64,000 nucleotides of DNA from Rhizophagus irregularis. Lineage: Eukaryota; Glomeromycota; Glomeromycetes; Glomerales; Glomeraceae. The notes under the pieces were generated by a model. The model ran no database searches. It saw only the letters and a list, made by a program, of their open reading frames with translations, and was not told the origin of the DNA. Positions 59,175-64,000 of this stretch are shown piece after piece (the stretch's first letter is position 1; every line of letters begins with the position of its first letter). The DNA lies in NCBI RefSeq assembly GCF_026210795.1, contig NC_089449.1, positions 1,798,001 through 1,862,000 of the forward strand. Reading direction: 5' to 3'. The position numbers were made by a program, and so were the translations under genes.

Positions 59175-60240
59175 GCACAAGTCGAAAAGTGAAAAATCAG
59201 GTATCAATCAGTCACCAATCGGTCACCAATCAGGTAGCTGATTGGTGGCTGATTGGTGACTGATTAGCATTTTTGCCAAATACCATCACCAATCAGGCAG
59301 TTTGCTAACTTTTAATCCAGTGATCAGAAAAGGATGAAATATAGCTCATTGAAATCATCTCAACAAGATGAATCTAATGGTAGTAAAATCGCATTTCTAG
59401 GATTAATAGTTAATAAAAAATTAAATAAAATATAAATGATACATTTTTATTTTTATATTTTACTTAATTTCTCATCAAGTATATCAGGAAATTTATTTTA
59501 GCGTAATTTAATGTAATATTTCGAAGGTGGTGTAAAATTTCAAAATATTACACTAAAAACGTAATATTACAAAAGTTTATGCTCTTAAATTTAAATAATT
59601 ATAGTAATTTAAGAATATCTCACTATCTACTGATCCAATCAAGACAATCTATAGCTCATTGGAATCGACGAATAGAATGGTGGTAAAATCGCATCTTTAC
59701 GTTTGTGATAAATGGCTTTCTATTAATTTAAAACTTTATTGTATACTATAAAGCGTTTTATCAACTGTAAAAATGCGATTTTACTACCATTCAATTCATC
59801 TTAATGAGCTGATTCCAATAAGGTATAGATCGTCTTGATTGGATTAGTAGATAGCGAGATATTCTTAAATTACTATAATTATTTAAATTTAAAAGCGTAA
59901 ACTTTTGTAATATTATGTTTTTAGTGTAATATTTTGAAATTTTACACCACCTTCAAAATATTACACTAAATTACGCCTAAACAAATTTCCTAATGTATTA
60001 ATCCTAAAAATGCGATTTTACTACCATTAGATTTGTTTTGTTGAGACAATTCCAATGAACTATTATATTTCATCCTTTTCTGATCACTGGGTCAAAAGTT
60101 AGCAAACTGCCTGATTGGTGACAGTATTTGGTGAAAATGCCAATCAGTCACCAATCAGTCACCATCGGTCACCAATCAGCTACCTGATTGGCGACCAATT
60201 ATGACCGATTGATCGCTCGATTTTTCACTTTTGACCTGTG
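59175..60240. mobile_element. Foldback element with arms of about 500 bp
   Basis: Left arm (about 59183-59700) and right arm (about 59768-60240) are reverse complements with modest divergence; the loop is about 67 bases. The outer 120 bases are built of GTCACCAATCA-type repeats. Further in, CCAGTGATCAGAAAAGGAT and the GATTCGTC-type hairpin blocks match the arms of the TIR transposons A-C. hAT-3 split its left tip (CACAAGTC), so a few bases lie at 55698-55704. Confidence 0.8.
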
Positions 60241-60642
60241 GGATAAAGCCAAAAAGGCAATTTAATTTGCGATTCAAGATAATAATAAAGAACTAATTCA
60301 GTTTATAAAAGAATATAACAAAAAAAAAAAAGCCTAACCAATTGAATTCAAGCAAAATCAATTAGACAACAAGAAGATTTAGTAAGAAGAAAAATGATTG
60401 CAAATGATAATCAAATTTTTCATAATACAAGAGGAGTATTAATTGATTCTAATCAAATAATGGATCTATTAAAGCATCAACCAAAGAGTAGACTAGTAAC
60501 GAAGCAGTTAAAATCATCTTTTGAAAAATCAGGTTTAAATAAAGTCAAAAATAGGAGTGAACAAGTAATTTCTGATGATAAAGGTTGTAAGTGTAATTTA
60601 TGTGAAGAAAATAGTCATTATTATAATGCTTGTTCAAAATAA
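60241..60642 (+). pseudogene. MULE-3 C-terminal tail with zinc knuckle
   Basis: The frame AIQDNNKELIQFIKEYNKKKK lies before the ATG at 60394, then MIANDNQIFHNTRGVL and the knuckle CNLCEENSHYYNAC (C-x2-C-x4-H-x4-C) end at the stop at 60640. Layout and knuckle match the end of MULE-1. Stops lie near 60336 and 60380. Confidence 0.65.
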
Positions 60643-60645
60643 TAA

Positions 60646-60870
60646 TGGACTTTATCTAATTACATGTTTATAGTGAAAATTATTTTGTATTTTATTTAGT
60701 AGTAATGCAATACAATTTTAATTATTACATTTATTTAGTGAAATTAAATAATAAAGATTAATTAACAATATGTATATATTTGACATACAATAAATATAAC
60801 TTTATTTTTTTTTATATGTATTATTATTATAAAATGATATAAAATATATAACAAAAATAAAAAAATTTTT
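60646..60870. other. AT-rich spacer between MULE-3 and LINE-D
   Basis: No gene or element end could be recognised; it may contain the MULE 3' terminal sequence. Confidence 0.4.
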
Positions 60871-60889
60871 AGGGGTAAGGAATATCAAC

Positions 60890-62656
60890 CGGAACGACGA
60901 CTATCCCCCGATGGTAATGCTACTACTATCAAATCCGCTCCCTCTCGTTATCATACTGCGGCCTATCTATGTGATGCGCCTGACGCGTTCAAAACTAAAT
61001 TCACCACCAATCGCTTCATGTGTGACGAAGTGGATTGTTCACTCTCCCAATATCCTTCTTATGGCGCCCGCGCACGTTGTGATAGATCAGGCGATAACAA
61101 AAAGATCCTTGTCTTCTTCAATGATCAGCAAGATTTTACCGATTGTGTCAGCTCCCCACGTGCAGATCTTCTCAATTTATCTTTTACTCATTATTCCCCT
61201 GCAGATGCCAAACTCAATGACGAAGCGAAGTCTTTGTTTGTTACCGACATCCCACTTTTTCTAAACGAGACGCAAGTCCACCAGGCATTTTCCCGGTATG
61301 GCACTGTAATTAAATGCAAACTCACCCCTAAGAAACATTACTACAATGGTCATATCCAGTTTTCCTCCGCGGATGCAATTACCCAATTTAACAACATCTG
61401 GGCGATTATCTGCCTAGGCAATTCTTTATGTGTCTGCCTGGCATCCTATTCGAAAACCCAACGTGATAGTCGAAGAGAACATGTCGCTATTCTCGCCGGT
61501 ATTTCCAAAAATATTAAAGAAGCTAACCTTCTTGAAATCGCTTTCCAAGTTAACGCTAAAGCTCTTAACGTTCCCCTTTCTGTCAATTCCTACAAGCCCA
61601 AACCTTATGTATATTTAAATTTCTCCTCGTTTGATACCCTTGAGGCTGCTAAAGAATTATCTGTGGCTTTCTGAGGCAAAGGTTTAACATGGCACCCTCC
61701 CAATGAAGCTCACACTTTGTGTCATGTATGTGGATGTCAAGGTTGCTTCCCTTCTGTATGTAGCCTCATCCTACGCGCAAAGTGGATGATCGCCTTAACA
61801 AGCTTTATTCACGCTTCAATGCTGGTCCTCGACGTAGTCGTCAGGATTCACACCAATCACGTGATAAATCCACTTCCCGCTCAAGATCAGGATCCACTTC
61901 TAGATCCCGTAACAATTCGTCCTCATCTAGATCCAACAATAACAATAATAATATTAATACTTCCCGTCTCAATGTTCCTAACCGTAACAATCAGTCCAAT
62001 AACAATAATACCAACTCTAGGAACAATGCAAATTCTTCTGGCTCTACTTAACCTCCACACACTCCTCACTCTAACAATACTACATCTACTCCTCCGAATA
62101 ACAATTCTAATTGTACGCTTCCTCAACACATCATTGATGAGTTAAAGGCGCAGATCGAAAAGATTGCTAATACCCTCAATACTCTAGAGGAAACTGTCTC
62201 TTGGATGCAAGATACTATTACGGCCCATGAGTATAGGCTATCTGAACTTGAATCAATGATGAATTATGACAACCCTGGTGACTCCGATTTGTATCCGCCT
62301 CGTAATGATTATGAAAATCAAAATCATTCTTATGATAATGGATGGGATGATGCTCCAATCCAAAACACGAATTCTGAATTCAATCTTCCTCCCCATACTT
62401 CCCCTTCTCTTATGGATACTTCTCTTGATGCTTCCTTTTCAGCTCTGGATCTTAACTCCGTCTTATCACGCAGACATGTTCTATTACCTAACTCCCGCCC
62501 TAATAACATTACCCCCCCGATGCTACTACTTCCCGTCTGCAATCGGAAATTTTTAATGTTACTAACACACAAAAGAATCTTTCTGCCCAACTTGGTTCGA
62601 TTATGGAAAAATTGGACTCTTTCTATCCCTCAAAACCCTCCCCTTCCAATAATTGA
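60890..62656 (+). pseudogene. LINE-D ORF1, partial
   Basis: Reads CDEVDCSLSQYPSYGARARC, then a complete RRM-like stretch in one frame (SLFVTDIPLFLNETQVHQAF, YGTVIKC, HYYNGHIQFSS at 61225-61390), which is the clearest copy of this domain in the window. A TGA at 61672 replaces the arginine codon of LINE-C (VAF-stop-GKG). The zinc knuckle CHVCGCQGCFPSVC follows (about 61720), then the SR/N-rich part (61782-62048, ended by TAA) and the acidic tail to the TGA at 62654-62656. Confidence 0.7.
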
Positions 62657-64000
62657 ACACCAATTTATATCGGATGTATCACAGGGAATTCACCCCCCTA
62701 ATAGTAGTGTGATATCTAATAATAATAGTCCTTATAATCCTTCTTCTCCTTCTTTTTCTTCCCTCTTATTAATTTTGGACAAATCAATGTTAATGGTTTG
62801 TGTTCCCCTGTTCGACAATTACATTTGTTAAATTATTTTTTTCATTCTTCTTTTGGAGTTTTATCTTTAAATGATACTCGTCTTACTTCTTCCAGTGCTA
62901 AATTTATTTACCAATATGAACATTTCCAACATAATTTTAAATCCTATTGGGCTCCTTCCCCTTCTAATTCGCGATCACATGATGGTGTTGGTCTTTTACT
63001 TCGCCATCCTTTATACAAACATGTTTAGAAGATTGATCCTTAGAAAGGTCGTCTTTTAAAGTTGGATCTTTTTTTTCATCAAACAAAAATTTCCATTATT
63101 TCTGTCTATATTCCTCCTTATCATTTCATTCATTACAAAGAACGTGATGCTATTTTTGCACAACTTAATTTATGGCTTGATAAAGCCCGTTCTAATAATT
63201 ATCACGTAGTTATCCTTGGTGACTTTAATGCAGATGAACTTTTACATTCACACCTTCTACAACATCATTTGAAAATTTTGTGATCACTCTCTTCTCGATA
63301 CTTTACAGATCATCAATCCCATATTTCCTCAATTTCAGGTCCTAGTTCTATCTTTATCATCAGAATGGTTCTTTAAAACTTGATTATATTTGGTCGTCCC
63401 CTGGATTTCCTGCTCCAGGTCTTTTCTCTCAAGTTGAAACTTGCCCTAAGCTGAACGATAATCAATTTACTGATCACCGTGTACTTATAACGGCCTTTGA
63501 TTTTAGCTCTTGTTTCACTACTTTAGCTAAAGCTAGATTAAAACAAAAAAGCAAATAACGCACCATTTTTCTTTACAAAAATTTGAAAGAAGATATTTCT
63601 TGGGACAAATTTTCCAATGAAGTAAACTCACGTCTTGAGTTGTATTTGGCCACACACCATCCTTCCATATCTTCACTTTCAGCTCTTCCTTTGGACAAAC
63701 TTTGGCACGCTCTTAAACGTTCTATTCTTGGTGGTGCCATTGATTCTCTACCATTTCAACATGTATCCAATACTCACCATCATAAATATTTTCTTGAGCT
63801 TACCATGCTTATTGCTATCAACAAATTCTTGGATAGATTATTGTTTAAATTAACCACATCTAGGCCTAGTCGTTCTGCTCAAATTTCACAAATGATTAAT
63901 TCTTTATCTACCCAATTAATCCTTCTTAAATTTCTTTTAACAGATTATACTATACCTTCTTATAGTACAACACCACTTCCTAATTTTGTCAAATTTTTGT
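62649..64000 (+). pseudogene. LINE-D ORF2, N-terminal endonuclease part
   Basis: The position of the ORF2 start codon of LINE-C holds ATA here (62649-62651), so the start is lost. A frame change follows near 62770, then INVNGL-equivalent sequence, SFGVLSLNDTRLTSS, NYHVVILGDFNADE (63190-63238) and, in shifted frames, the region around SRLDYIW. At least six stops follow up to the window end. The RT domain would lie beyond 64000. Confidence 0.7.

Larger units (their letters stand above)
50452..60645 (+). mobile_element. MULE-3, dismembered by nested insertions
   Basis: Pieces of one MULE transposase appear in order on the plus strand: FAR1 domain (50452-50823), catalytic part (50824-51427 and 52208-52792), SWIM finger (55172-55332) and a zinc-knuckle tail (60241-60642). 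Between them are a hAT-type MITE, a TTA-flanked MITE, a 2.3 kb TIR element with two nested elements, a 179-bp MITE and a foldback element holding a hAT transposon with its own MITE. Ends of the MULE itself were not pinned down. Confidence 0.75.
60871..64000 (+). mobile_element. 5'-truncated LINE (LINE-D), runs off the window
   Basis: Begins within ORF1 (sequence GAACGACGACTATCCCCCGA equals the PERRPSPDG region of LINE-C), continues through ORF1 and into the endonuclease part of ORF2, where the window ends. It is close in sequence to LINE-C throughout but carries many stops. 5' truncation is typical of LINE insertion. Confidence 0.8.

Overview
The window looks like a stretch of a very AT-rich, repeat-rich fungal nuclear genome, most like an arbuscular mycorrhizal fungus (Glomeromycotina, Rhizophagus-type). 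This is inferred from base composition, short GT-AG introns, long poly-T/poly-A tracts, a fungal Crz1-type zinc-finger factor, and the mix of LINE, MULE, hAT and tyrosine-recombinase elements. No database search was possible, so the organism is a judgement.

Layout. 1-2867: the 5' part of a minus-strand LINE (broken ORF1) sitting in one arm of a TIR DNA transposon (copy A). 2868-22130: a gene-poor compartment full of homopolymer tracts, with one clearly intact host-like gene, a 406-residue C2H2 zinc-finger factor at 15119-16339, and small inverted-repeat elements near 20-21 kb. 22.1-23.6 kb: the broken 3' half of a MULE transposase. 23.6-27.0 kb: a foldback element split by TIR transposon copy B, which carries two tandem tRNA-headed SINE-like units. 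27.27-44.3 kb: a tyrosine-recombinase (Crypton-like) gene split by two insertions, the 13.4 kb TIR transposon copy C and a 2.3 kb hAT element. Copy C holds a SINE, an almost full-length 8.0 kb LINE and a 3.3 kb LINE-derived chimera. 44.7-47.7 kb: a second broken MULE (minus strand) with a hAT-type insertion that contains a minisatellite. 47.75-48.9 kb: a retroposed, broken ORF1-type gene with a 14-bp target duplication. 49.3-50 kb: a free-standing copy of a 147-bp satellite. 50.4-60.65 kb: a third MULE taken apart by two four-level nests of insertions plus two smaller insertion events. 60.87-64.0 kb: a 5'-truncated, decayed plus-strand LINE running off the window.

How the parts work together. 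The strongest new signal is the relation between retroelements and one TIR transposon family (ends CAGTCAACTC, TA target duplication). Two short sites inside that transposon have been used repeatedly by LINEs and SINE-like units. The 14-mer AAAAGGATAAAACT occurs seven times, at every junction in copies A, B and C. The 15-mer ATATTTGGTGATTAT occurs three times around the SINE and LINE of copy C. The same transposon arms carry a 147-bp tandem repeat with a hairpin core, which also occurs outside the transposon. Most coding regions are pseudogenes; only the zinc-finger gene looks intact.
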